Source: Sphingomonas sp. M1-B02
GTDB taxonomy: Bacteria; Pseudomonadota; Alphaproteobacteria; Sphingomonadales; Sphingomonadaceae
Assembly: GCF_026167525.1 (NCBI RefSeq)
Contig: NZ_CP110679.1
Span: 2,405,501 to 2,469,500, forward strand
Length of the DNA: 64,000 nucleotides
Direction: 5' to 3'
Positions 50,692 to 63,241 of this stretch are shown here, in pieces. Numbering within the stretch: position 1 is the stretch's first letter; every line of letters starts with the position of its first letter. The position numbers and the translations under genes are program-made. The notes below the pieces were generated by a model. That model ran no database searches and was not told the DNA's origin. It worked only from the letters and a program-made list of their open reading frames with translations.

Positions 50692-50871
50692 TCAACCGGC
50701 GCGTGGCGCGCAATCCTCCCGAACTTCGCGCATATGCGGGGCGCACAAGGTCGGGAAGCCGCGGGTGGCCGCAAGCATACGCGCCGCGTCTCCACGATAG
50801 AATTGCCAGCCGGCGGTGGTGCCGGTGCGGCTCGCGGCGATTGCGGAGGCGATCCGTTCGATAAGCGTCAT
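50692..50871 (-). CDS. Small hypothetical protein downstream of ligM
   Basis: A 59-codon frame starting seven bases after the ligM stop on the same strand: it begins MTLIERIASAIAASRTG and contains GWQFYRGDAARMLAATR. The amphipathic start and DAARMLAA segment resemble small conserved sphingomonad proteins, and spacing suggests co-transcription with ligM. The ribosome-binding site is weak. Could be spurious; no function can be offered. Confidence 0.45.
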   Translation of the reverse strand: MTLIERIASAIAASRTGTTAGWQFYRGDAARMLAATRGFPTLCAPHMREVREDCAPRAG

Positions 50872-50878
50872 CGCCGGC

Positions 50879-52893
<2,015 letters not shown>

Positions 52894-52900
52894 CCGCGCA

Positions 52901-52927
52901 CGTCATCCCGGGGAGACCGGGATGACG
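52901..52927. terminator. Bidirectional hairpin, half-copy of family C
   Basis: Perfect 11-bp stem CGTCATCCCGG/CCGGGATGACG with a five-base loop, sitting seven bases after the MarR stop and nine before the convergent TonB receptor stop. Its arms match the GTCATCCCGG ends of the 17535-17621 repeat. Confidence 0.75.
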
Positions 52928-52935
52928 CTGGAAGG

Positions 52936-55350
52936 TCAGAATGCGCTGGAAAGCTGGACGAACCAGTTGCGCGGCCGGGCGAAGATACGCTCCGCGTAAC
53001 CGAGCGTGCCCAGCGATGCGTTGCCCTGGATCAGATAGCGCGCGTCGAGGATGTTGGCGATGCCGGCGCTCGCCTCGATTCCGCTGGGCAGCTTGAGGGT
53101 GAGCGAGGCATTGCCGACGAAGAAGCCGTCCTCCTCGATCGAGCGGATGCTGCCCGTGATGAACGTCACCTTCGACGTGTAGCTGCCGTCGATCCGCGGG
53201 GTCAGCGTCATCTCGTTGCCCAGGCCGATGGCATAGGAGATGCCGAAATTGCCCTGGAATTCTGGGGTGAAGGGCAAATCGTCGCCCGGTGCGACGGTGG
53301 CGGTGGCGCCGGGGACCGGGGTGATGCTCTTGATCTTGTCGCGCAGGATGCTGCCCCCGGCATCGAAGACCAGCCCCCAGGGCGAGCGATAGCTCACTTC
53401 CGCCTCGAAGCCGCGCATCCGCGCCTCGCCGGCGTTGAACAGCAAGGGTACCACGCCCTGGCGGAAGATCAGCTGGATATCCTGATATTCGGCCTGGAAC
53501 GCCGCCAGGTTGAGCCGGAGCCGGCCGAACTGCATCTTGGCGCCGACTTCGTAGCTGGTGACCTTTTCCTGATCGAACGGCACCGGCACGTTGCCGACGG
53601 GCGCGGCATTGTAGCGCGTGTTGAACCCGCCCGATTTGAAGCTGCGTGCATAGGAGGCGTAGGTGCTGAGCGATTCAGTCCAGCGATATTGCAGGCTGGC
53701 CGAGCCGGTGAGCGCCGCGAAGGTGCGCGTGTTGGGCGTGTTGAAGATGAACAAGGGTCCACCCTGCGGTGCCGCGAGCGTCGGCAGCGGGTTCGGATCG
53801 GGCAGCGTCGCGGGGAAGAGATTGAAGACCGTGCCCTGATAGAGTTTGGTATCGGAGGTGTAGCGCAGCCCGCCGCTGATCTCGAGCCCGGCCGCCGGCT
53901 TGACGCTGACTTCGCCGAACGCCGCGACCGAATCGGTCTTCAGCCGCGAGACCTGCAGATCGCGGCTGGCGGGGCCGCCGCGGAGCAACGAGTTGATCAC
54001 CGGCGGTGAGGGCGGGAAGGCGAGCGGCACGGTCGCCCGCTCCGCGGTATCCTCGTTGAAATAATAGCCGCCGATGATCGCGCTGACCGTGTTGAAGTCG
54101 AGCTGCAGCTGGACTTCCTGGCTGAACTGCTGCGACTTTCCGCCGACATCGGTGGTGATCATCGTGAAGGGCGTATTGTCGGCATCGCGAATGCCGCGTG
54201 ACTGGGTCTCGCGATAGGCGGTGATCAGCTTGATCGAGGCTTGCTCGGTCAGGCGGATATTGCCGGTCGCGGCCACGCCCCACACTTCAGAGGTGCTGAG
54301 CACCGCAGCGGTGCCGCCGTTCACGAAGTCCCCGCGCTGCTGGAAGTCGTTGGCGCAGCGCGAATCATTGATCAGGGGCACGTTGGGCGCGCCGAAGCGG
54401 GGGTTGCCGGGCGCGAACGGGGCGAAGGGGATGGTCGCCCCCGGGCAGCCTGCGGCCACGCTGACGATAGCGGCGACCGGCGCCTGCTCGTTGATCTCGG
54501 CGAAGGTGAAGGGCGCGCCATGTTCGTTGCGCTTCGAATAATCGGCGCGAAGGAACAGATCGAAGGCGCCCGACGGCTCCCATTTGAGCGCGGCGTTGAA
54601 CGACTGGCTGTTGTCATTGCCCAGATCGAGCCCGTCGAACGCGCGGATCACATAGCCATCGCGCTTGCGGAAGCCGCCCGAGACCCGCGCCGCCACGGTC
54701 TCGCCGATCGGGATGTTGAGCGCGGCGAAGCCTTCATAGAGATTGTCGGTGCCGACGCGGAAGCGCGCGCGACCGCCGAACACGCCGAGTTCGGGCTGGC
54801 GGGTGCGCACCAGGATGGCGCCGCCGATCGTGTTGCGGCCGAACAGCGTGCCCTGCGGTCCGCGCAGCACTTCGACGCCTTCGATATCGCCGAAATCGAT
54901 CGCTCCGCCGACGGCGCGGCCGAGATAGACTTCGTCGAGATAGATGCCGACGCCGGGATCGACCGCCGCGGTGGGGTCGACCTGACCGACGCCGCGGATG
55001 AACACGACCGACGACGCGCTGTTGCCCGAAAGCTGGCCGGCGGGCTTGAACTGAAGGCTGGGGGTGACCCGCTCGAGGTCCTGGGTCTGGAGGATCTGGC
55101 GGGTTTCGAGCATCTCGGCGCTGAACGCCGTGACCGCAACCGGCGTATCCTGCAGCCGCTCGGCCCGGCGCCGGGCAGTGACGAGGATGTCGCCATCGTC
55201 GGCCGCCTGCTCTGCGGCATCGACCGTCGGATCCGGATCAGGGGTTACAGTCTGGGCACTGGCAGGAGTGGCGATTGCACCGGCAAGGCACAGCGCGATG
55301 GTGGCCAGGCTGCCCGCAAACATCGTGCGGCGAATGTGCGAAATGCTCAT
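52936..55350 (-). CDS. TonB-dependent outer-membrane receptor
   Basis: An 804-residue receptor. A signal peptide (about residues 1-32, ending in ASAQ) precedes a TonB box region (DILVTARRR), a plug domain (DTPVAVTAFSAEMLETRQI, VFIRGVGQVDPTAAVDPGVGIYLDEVYLGR, VLRGPQGTLFGRNTIGGAI) and a 22-strand-type barrel ending in RNWFVQLSSAF with a terminal Phe. GGGGAG precedes ATG 55350. At the end of the lignin island it may import an aromatic oligomer, as DdvT does in SYK-6; ligand unproven. Iron-siderophore uptake remains possible. Confidence 0.92.
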   Translation of the reverse strand: MSISHIRRTMFAGSLATIALCLAGAIATPASAQTVTPDPDPTVDAAEQAADDGDILVTARRRAERLQDTPVAVTAFSAEMLETRQILQTQDLERVTPSLQFKPAGQLSGNSASSVVFIRGVGQVDPTAAVDPGVGIYLDEVYLGRAVGGAIDFGDIEGVEVLRGPQGTLFGRNTIGGAILVRTRQPELGVFGGRARFRVGTDNLYEGFAALNIPIGETVAARVSGGFRKRDGYVIRAFDGLDLGNDNSQSFNAALKWEPSGAFDLFLRADYSKRNEHGAPFTFAEINEQAPVAAIVSVAAGCPGATIPFAPFAPGNPRFGAPNVPLINDSRCANDFQQRGDFVNGGTAAVLSTSEVWGVAATGNIRLTEQASIKLITAYRETQSRGIRDADNTPFTMITTDVGGKSQQFSQEVQLQLDFNTVSAIIGGYYFNEDTAERATVPLAFPPSPPVINSLLRGGPASRDLQVSRLKTDSVAAFGEVSVKPAAGLEISGGLRYTSDTKLYQGTVFNLFPATLPDPNPLPTLAAPQGGPLFIFNTPNTRTFAALTGSASLQYRWTESLSTYASYARSFKSGGFNTRYNAAPVGNVPVPFDQEKVTSYEVGAKMQFGRLRLNLAAFQAEYQDIQLIFRQGVVPLLFNAGEARMRGFEAEVSYRSPWGLVFDAGGSILRDKIKSITPVPGATATVAPGDDLPFTPEFQGNFGISYAIGLGNEMTLTPRIDGSYTSKVTFITGSIRSIEEDGFFVGNASLTLKLPSGIEASAGIANILDARYLIQGNASLGTLGYAERIFARPRNWFVQLSSAF

Positions 55351-55430
55351 GATTTCTCCCCTAACCTTCCGCGAGTTGACCTCGGCTGTGACGGCGCACG
55401 GATCATGTCGGGTGGGCGGCATGATGTCAA

Positions 55431-55450
55431 TTACTGCTATGCTATATAGC
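55431..55450 (-). promoter_or_regulatory. AT-rich dyad upstream of the TonB receptor gene
   Basis: GCTATATAGC (55441-55450) is a perfect 10-bp dyad, 90 bases upstream of the receptor start, and joins a TATGCTAT core shared with the vdh operator. Likely promoter or operator area; no clear -35/-10 pair was chosen. The remaining 55451-55644 stretch holds two GC-rich hairpins (one perfect 9-bp stem at 55548-55568) and no gene I can support. Confidence 0.35.
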
Positions 55451-55644
55451 TAGAAAGTGCGGGCACGGGCTTGGCGGGGGCGACCGCCCCATTTCGCGCC
55501 GTCGTGGATCCACGGCGATTAGTCGAGGTTCAGGAAGGGCCTGGATGCGGCACGGCAAAGCCGTGCCGTCGGTCGTTGCTGCGCAACGCCGGCCGTGCTT
55601 CTCGCAATGTCGTGACTTAGCGCCGCTAAATCACGGCGAGAAGC

Positions 55645-55719
<75 letters not shown>

Positions 55720-55885
55720 TCGGCGTTCTGCCCGGTGCGACAAGGCGCACGGGGCGGGTGAGGCGCGGCCACTAGCAGGGGGTCACCAAGAGCGCAACCC
55801 CCTTGCGCAAACTTGGAAAAGGCTTGGCGACGAAGCGTGAAACCCCCACATAGCGGGCTATCGCTGATCCCCTGAGGAACCCGTC

Positions 55886-56797
55886 TTGGCCACGCTTGGA
55901 ATGACCCCCGCCGAAAAGGAAGCGGTCGACGCTTTCCGCCGCGATATCGTCGAGCCGTCGATGACGAGCTTGGTGATGATCGACTTCTGGGCCGAATGGT
56001 GCGGGCCGTGCAAGGCGCTGACCCCGGTCCTGGAAAAGGTCGCGGCCGATTATGCCGACAAGGGCGTGAAGCTCGCCAAGGTCGACGTCGATGCGAATCA
56101 ATTCATTGCCGCGCAATTCCAGGTGAAATCGATCCCGACCGTCTATGCGATGTTCCAGGGCCAGCTCGTCGCCGACCTGACCCCGGCGCGGACCGAATCG
56201 CAGCTGCGCACGATGCTCGACCAGCTGCTGCGCCAATTGCCCGTCCAGAACGAAGCGGCGGAGGCGGAAGCCGAGCTGGAGCCGCTGATCGCAATGGGCG
56301 AGCAGGTGCTGGCCGAAGGCGACGCGACGCGGGCCCTGTCGGTCTTCGACCAGATATTGGAGATCGCGCCCGAGAATGCCGCGGCGGCAGCCGGGCGCGC
56401 CCGCGCGCTGGTCGCCCTGGGGGATGCCGAGGCGGCCGAGGCCGCCCTGGCGGCGATCCCGGAAGATGCGGCCAAGACTCCGGAAGTCGAGCGCGCGCGC
56501 GCGGCGCTTGCGCTTGCCAAGGATGTCCAGCCGGTCGCGGACCTATCGGGCCTGGCGGCGCGCGCCGCGGCCAATCCCGAGGATATGGACGCGCGCTACG
56601 AACTGGCCGGCGGCCAGATGGCGGCGGGCGATCATGACGGCGCTGCTGCAACGCTGCTGGCGATGATCCAGGACGAGCGCGACTGGAACGAGAGCGCGGC
56701 GCGGCAGCGGCTGCTGACTCTGTTCGAGGCGGTTGGGCTCGAAAATCCGTGGGTCTCGGCGCAGCGGCGGAAGCTTTCCGCGATCCTGTTCGGATGA
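55886..56797 (+). CDS. Thioredoxin-TPR co-chaperone (CnoX/YbbN-like)
   Basis: A 303-residue protein: thioredoxin domain (residues 10-125, active site WAEWCGPCK, cis-Pro in IPTVYAMFQGQ) followed by helical TPR-like repeats (EQVLAEGDATRALSVFDQILEIAPENAAAAAGRARALVALG). YbbN/CnoX protects proteins against chlorine stress and hands them to chaperonin. A TTG start at 55886 has GAGGA upstream; ATG 55901 is the alternative. Overlaps the next gene (ATGA). Confidence 0.9.
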   Translation: MATLGMTPAEKEAVDAFRRDIVEPSMTSLVMIDFWAEWCGPCKALTPVLEKVAADYADKGVKLAKVDVDANQFIAAQFQVKSIPTVYAMFQGQLVADLTPARTESQLRTMLDQLLRQLPVQNEAAEAEAELEPLIAMGEQVLAEGDATRALSVFDQILEIAPENAAAAAGRARALVALGDAEAAEAALAAIPEDAAKTPEVERARAALALAKDVQPVADLSGLAARAAANPEDMDARYELAGGQMAAGDHDGAAATLLAMIQDERDWNESAARQRLLTLFEAVGLENPWVSAQRRKLSAILFG

Positions 56798-57405
56798 AAC
56801 ACGCGCGGCTCTCGCTGTTTCCGCTTGGCGGGGCGTTGCTCTTCCCGCGGATGCGGCTGCCGCTGCATATCTTCGAGCCGCGCTATCGCGCGCTGGTGAC
56901 CGACGCATTGGCGCGCGATCGCCGCATCGGCATGGTCCAGCCGCGCGACGCGGCGGATCCGCCCACCCTGTTCGACGTCGGCTGCGTGGGGCGGATCGCA
57001 GAGGTGGAAGCGCTGCCCGACGGGCGGTTCGACATCGTGCTGGAGGGACTGGCGCGCTTCACGATCGTCCGCGAGCTCGACGTTACCACCCAGTTTCGCC
57101 AGGCCGAGGCCGAGCTGGAGCCCGCGCGCGAGGATGAAGTCCTGGCGCTGGCGGAGCGTGCATCGCTGGAGATGGAGGCGCGGCGCTTCGCCGATGGCTT
57201 GGGCTATGCGGTCGATTGGGAAGCGGTCACCCGGCTCGACGACGAGTCGCTGGTCAACGGCATCGCCCAGATCGCGCCATTCGACGTCGCGTCGAAGCAG
57301 GCGCTGCTCGAAGCCGATACGCTGGCCCAGCGGTCCGAGCTGATCGTCCAGCTGATGCAGTTCTTCGGCCGCCACGACGATGAGGGCGGGGCGACGCTGC
57401 AGTGA
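56794..57405 (+). CDS. Lon N-terminal-domain protein
   Basis: A 203-residue protein containing only the substrate-binding (LAN) domain of Lon ([58 protein letters not shown]) with no ATPase or protease part. Stand-alone LAN proteins after a ybbN-like gene are common in alphaproteobacteria; function unknown. Its stop overlaps the next start (GTGA). Confidence 0.92.
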   Translation: MKHARLSLFPLGGALLFPRMRLPLHIFEPRYRALVTDALARDRRIGMVQPRDAADPPTLFDVGCVGRIAEVEALPDGRFDIVLEGLARFTIVRELDVTTQFRQAEAELEPAREDEVLALAERASLEMEARRFADGLGYAVDWEAVTRLDDESLVNGIAQIAPFDVASKQALLEADTLAQRSELIVQLMQFFGRHDDEGGATLQ

Positions 57406-57566
57406 TCGACCCCTGGCTGCTCGAACGGCTGGTATGCCCGGCGACACGGACGCCTTTGCGCTATGACGAGGCGGCGCAGGAGCTGCTGTCCGACGCGGCG
57501 GGGGTGGCCTATCCGATCCGCGAGGGGGTGCCGGTGCTGCTGATCGAGGAAGCGCGCGCGCTGTAA
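57402..57566 (+). CDS. Trm112/UPF0434 family small protein
   Basis: A 54-residue protein starting at [50 protein letters not shown] is the family pattern. Only one of the zinc cysteines remains, as is common in alphaproteobacterial members. Trm112 proteins activate methyltransferases. It is coupled to the Lon-N-domain gene by a GTGA overlap. Confidence 0.9.
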   Translation: MIDPWLLERLVCPATRTPLRYDEAAQELLSDAAGVAYPIREGVPVLLIEEARAL

Positions 57567-57581
57567 CGTTCCGGAGGGGGT

Positions 57582-58799
57582 TTAGACCGCCAGCCCCTGC
57601 AGCAGCTTCGGAACATCGCCCGATTCGCCGCGTGCTTCGGCCATGAACATGCGCTTGAGCGGGGGGAGCCGATCGACCGTCGAAAGCCCGATTCGCCGGA
57701 CCGCTGCGGCACTCTTGCCGGGGATGCCGAACAGGCGGGTGAGCCCGTCGGTCGCAGCAGCCACCATGAAGGTGTCGAGCCCGCGCCAGCGCTGGTAGCG
57801 CGCGAGCAATTGCGGATCGCCGAGATCGAGCCCGAGCCGTTTGCCCTCGACCAGCACCTCGACCAAAGTCGCGACGTCGCGGAAGCCGACATTGACGCCC
57901 TGGCCAGCGATCGGATGGATGCCGTGCGCGGCGTCGCCCACGAGAGCCAGCCGGTTCGACGTGATCCAGGCCGCGTGGTGGAAGCCGAGCGGGTAGCTCG
58001 ACCGCGCCGAAAGCGGCCCCAGCTTGCCGAGGAAGCCGCCCATGCGCTTTTCGGCCTCGGCGAGATAGGCGCGATCGGAGATGCGCAGCATCCCCGCGGC
58101 GTCGCTTCCCTTGACCGTCCAGACGACTGCCGAGCGATGGCCGTTCTCGTCGTCGAGCAAGGGGAGGATCGCGAAGGGGCCCTGCGAATAGAAGATTTCG
58201 AAGGCGATATTCTCGTGGCTGCGTTCGTGGCCCAGCGTGGCGATCAGCGCAGCATGGTCATAGGTCCAGCGCGCGGTCTTGAGCCCGGCGGCGTCGCGAG
58301 TCGGCGAATTGCGCCCCTCGGCGGCGATCAGCAGCGGCGCGCGGACCACCGCGCCCGAATCGAGCGTGGCTGCGACCCCGAACTCGCCGCGATCGACCGA
58401 GACTGCGCGGGTCTGCATCCGCAGATCGACACCCGGCGCCGCCTGCGCTGCCTCCAGCAGGGTCCGCCGCAGGACGCGATTCTCGAACATATGGCCGAGC
58501 GCGCCTTCGCCCGGATCGGGCGCGAAATCGAGTTTGCCGGGGAGCAGCCCGTCGCTGACCCGGATGCCCTGGATCGGACAGCCCTTGCCCGCGAGCCGCT
58601 CCGCCACCCCGATCGCTTCGAACATCCGCATCGGCGCGCTGGCGATCGCCGAGGCACGACCATCGAAATCGGCGGCGAGGATGGTCTGGGGATCGGCGGG
58701 ATCGACGACGATCGAGCTGAGCCCATGCGCATCGAGCGCAACGGCCAGTGCGCTGCCGACCAGGCCCCCGCCAAGAATGAGAATATCGGCTTGATCCAT
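57582..58799 (-). CDS. UbiH/UbiF/VisC/COQ6-family FAD hydroxylase
   Basis: A 405-residue flavin monooxygenase. ILILGGGLVGSALAVALDAHGL is the FAD motif and LVGDAAHGIHPIAGQGVNVGFRDVATL the second FAD motif with the family signature; a YPLGFHHAAWITSNRLALVGD stretch leads in. It would hydroxylate the ring of ubiquinone precursors; which position (C1, C5 or C6) is not readable. Convergent with the Trm112 gene. Confidence 0.9.
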   Translation of the reverse strand: MDQADILILGGGLVGSALAVALDAHGLSSIVVDPADPQTILAADFDGRASAIASAPMRMFEAIGVAERLAGKGCPIQGIRVSDGLLPGKLDFAPDPGEGALGHMFENRVLRRTLLEAAQAAPGVDLRMQTRAVSVDRGEFGVAATLDSGAVVRAPLLIAAEGRNSPTRDAAGLKTARWTYDHAALIATLGHERSHENIAFEIFYSQGPFAILPLLDDENGHRSAVVWTVKGSDAAGMLRISDRAYLAEAEKRMGGFLGKLGPLSARSSYPLGFHHAAWITSNRLALVGDAAHGIHPIAGQGVNVGFRDVATLVEVLVEGKRLGLDLGDPQLLARYQRWRGLDTFMVAAATDGLTRLFGIPGKSAAAVRRIGLSTVDRLPPLKRMFMAEARGESGDVPKLLQGLAV

Positions 58800-58808
58800 C
58801 CGCCTGCC

Positions 58809-59081
58809 CTAGGGTCTGAACTCGATACCGGCAATGCCCGAGACGGAGCGGATTTTGGTTCAGGGCAAGGCGCGAGGAGGAAGCGATGCTGAGCATCGTG
58901 ACCGACGAGGAACGCAGCCCTGGGCCAAAATCCGCCCGCCGCTCTGCGGTTGCCCTGTGAAGCCCGCTGGACTGCGTTGGATCGCTTGCGCGTAGCGCCG
59001 CTACGCGACTGCGCAATCCGCCTTGCCAGCAGACTTCACAGGGCAATCTCGGGCGTTGCCGGTATCGAGTTCAGACCCTAG
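58809..59081. mobile_element. 273-bp MITE-like inverted-repeat element
   Basis: Terminal inverted repeats of 35 bases (58809-58843 and 59047-59081) differ at one position. Inside are further nested inverted repeats: GCGGATTTTGG near 58850 with CCAAAATCCGC near 58932, and TTGCCCTGTGAAG near 58957 with CTTCACAGGGCAA near 59038. No reading frame of note. It looks like a miniature, non-autonomous element; no target-site duplication is clear. Confidence 0.85.
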
Positions 59082-59199
59082 CACTTTGACGCCGCGCTGC
59101 CAGCCCGAAGCGCGGGTACAAAACAAGTCCATCTTGACGCGGGACTCGGCAAAGGCGATGCTGCGGGCCGCACCCCCTGAAAATCTGGAGGCTGGGCCA

Positions 59200-61521
<2,322 letters not shown>

Positions 61522-61602
61522 GGATCGTTGCGCGCTGAGAGGGGTTCAGCAGGCATTCAAGCCGCCCTTGCTAGCGAAGCGGCACCCCAATTGGAGAAAC
61601 AC

Positions 61603-62220
61603 GTGTTTGCACGGCCCCTCGTCCTCACCCTCCTTGCCGCCCCCGCGCTGATTGCCGCCGCGCCGGTGCAGCGAGACGAGCTCGCCCAGGTGCAGCAGCA
61701 TCTGCAGGGCGTGACCAGCATGACCGCCGCTTTCACCCAGACGGATCGCAACGGACGGACCCTGACCGGCAACATGACGCTCAAGCGGCCGGGCAAGATC
61801 CGCTTCCAATATCAGAAGGGCGTGCCGCAGCTGATCGTGGCGGATGGCAGCAGCCTTTATTTCATCGATTATCAGGTGAAGCAGGTCGATCGCTGGCCGA
61901 TCGGGAACTCGCCGCTGGCGGTGCTGCTCAATCCCAAGCGCGACATCACCAAATATGCGACGCTCAAGCCGACCGGCGATCCCCGCGTCGTCTCGATCGA
62001 AGTGCATGACAGCGCGCATCCCGAATATGGCCGGATCACGATGATCTTTCAGAAGAATGCCAGCGCACCGGCCGGGCTGATGCTCCAGGGCTGGGTCGCG
62101 CTGGATTCGCAGAACAACCGCACGACGATCCGGTTGTCGAACCAGAAGTTCAACGCCAGCATTTCGGACGGAGCGTTCCGCTGGAACGACCCACGGCCGC
62201 AAGGCCCGCGAAATCGCTGA
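61603..62220 (+). CDS. lolA: Outer-membrane lipoprotein carrier LolA
   Basis: A 205-residue periplasmic carrier from a GTG start with GGAGAAACAC before it. A signal peptide (FARPLVLTLLAAPALIAAA) precedes the LolA beta-barrel half (QHLQGVTSMTAAFTQTDRNGRTLTGNMTLKRPGKIRFQYQ, ADGSSLYFIDYQVKQVDRWPI). It shuttles lipoproteins from LolCDE to the outer membrane. Gene order ftsK-lolA is common in alphaproteobacteria. Confidence 0.95.
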   Translation: MFARPLVLTLLAAPALIAAAPVQRDELAQVQQHLQGVTSMTAAFTQTDRNGRTLTGNMTLKRPGKIRFQYQKGVPQLIVADGSSLYFIDYQVKQVDRWPIGNSPLAVLLNPKRDITKYATLKPTGDPRVVSIEVHDSAHPEYGRITMIFQKNASAPAGLMLQGWVALDSQNNRTTIRLSNQKFNASISDGAFRWNDPRPQGPRNR

Positions 62221-62371
62221 GAAACGGGGAATCGTTCATGCTGGCGACAGGTAGCCGGGCCTAAAAACGAAAGTGCGGATGTGGGGCTTGAGCCGGGATT
62301 TTCCCCCTGTTGCCCGGACGATATCCACATCCTGCCTGCGTGACGAACGCTAGGTCGGCCCTCGCTCCATT

Positions 62372-62400
62372 GCCCCCGGAGCGGGGGCCTTTCCGTTTTT
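62372..62400 (+). terminator. Rho-independent terminator after lolA
   Basis: Perfect 7-bp stem GCCCCCG/CGGGGGC (62372-62388) followed by a T-rich tail ending in five T. The rest of 62221-62458 shows no gene; the exonuclease III promoter must lie here, but I could not choose one. Confidence 0.8.
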
Positions 62401-62458
62401 GGGGCGCTTTGCTTGGCGCAGGCTGGCACCGCCGCGCAAAAGCGCTACATCCCCTTTC

Positions 62459-63241
62459 GTGAAGATCGCTTCCTGGAATATCAATTCGGTCCGTGCGCGG
62501 ATCGACATCGTGCAGCAATTCCTCCGCGAGGAGGCACCCGACATATTGTGCCTGCAGGAAACCAAGGTGATCGACGGCGATTTCCCCGAGGCACCGTTCC
62601 GCGCGATGGGCTATGGCCATGTCATCAAGCATGGCCAGAAGATGCATCACGGCGTGGCGATCATCGCGCGGGTGCCGGTGATCGAGGATGACCGCTTCGA
62701 CTGGCAGGCCAATCAGGAGGCGCGCCACGTCGGCGTGCGCCTCCCCAATGGCGTAAGGCTGGAGAATGTTTACGTACCCGCCGGCGGCGACGTCCCCGAT
62801 CGCGAAGTGAACCCGAAGTTCGGCCAGAAGCTCGATTTCGTCGAGCGGATGACCCAGTGGGCGACGGGCTTGCGCGTGCCGACGATCCTGACCGGCGATT
62901 TCAACATCGCCCCGCTCGAATGCGACGTGTGGAGCCACAAGCAGTTGCTGGGCGTCGTCAGCCACACCCCGATCGAGGTCGAGGCGCTGGGGCGGCTGCA
63001 GGCGGCGCATGACTGGGTCGATCTGGGGCGCCACTTCATCCCGGCGCCTGCGCGCAACTTCACCTGGTGGAGCTATCGCTCGGCCGACTGGACCGCCAAC
63101 GACCGCGGGCGGCGGCTCGATCATATGTGGGCCAGCCGCGAAGTCGCCGAGCAGGCAACCAGCCACAAAGTGTGCGAGCCGTGCAGAAGCTGGCTGCGGC
63201 CATCGGACCATGTCCCGATCATCACGGAATTCGCCTTTTGA
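62459..63241 (+). CDS. xth: Exodeoxyribonuclease III (AP endonuclease)
   Basis: A 260-residue EEP-fold nuclease for abasic-site repair. Start is GTG 62459, giving the conserved [23 protein letters not shown] holds the metal Glu, VPAGGD the substrate loop, LTGDFNIAP and [10 protein letters not shown] the catalytic Asp/Asn and His. Overlaps the downstream ribA start. Confidence 0.95.
   Translation: MKIASWNINSVRARIDIVQQFLREEAPDILCLQETKVIDGDFPEAPFRAMGYGHVIKHGQKMHHGVAIIARVPVIEDDRFDWQANQEARHVGVRLPNGVRLENVYVPAGGDVPDREVNPKFGQKLDFVERMTQWATGLRVPTILTGDFNIAPLECDVWSHKQLLGVVSHTPIEVEALGRLQAAHDWVDLGRHFIPAPARNFTWWSYRSADWTANDRGRRLDHMWASREVAEQATSHKVCEPCRSWLRPSDHVPIITEFAF

Noticed and set aside
59023-59199. N-terminal extension of ftsK
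   Set aside because: It begins in the inverted-repeat element; a good ribosome-binding site precedes the ATG at 59200.
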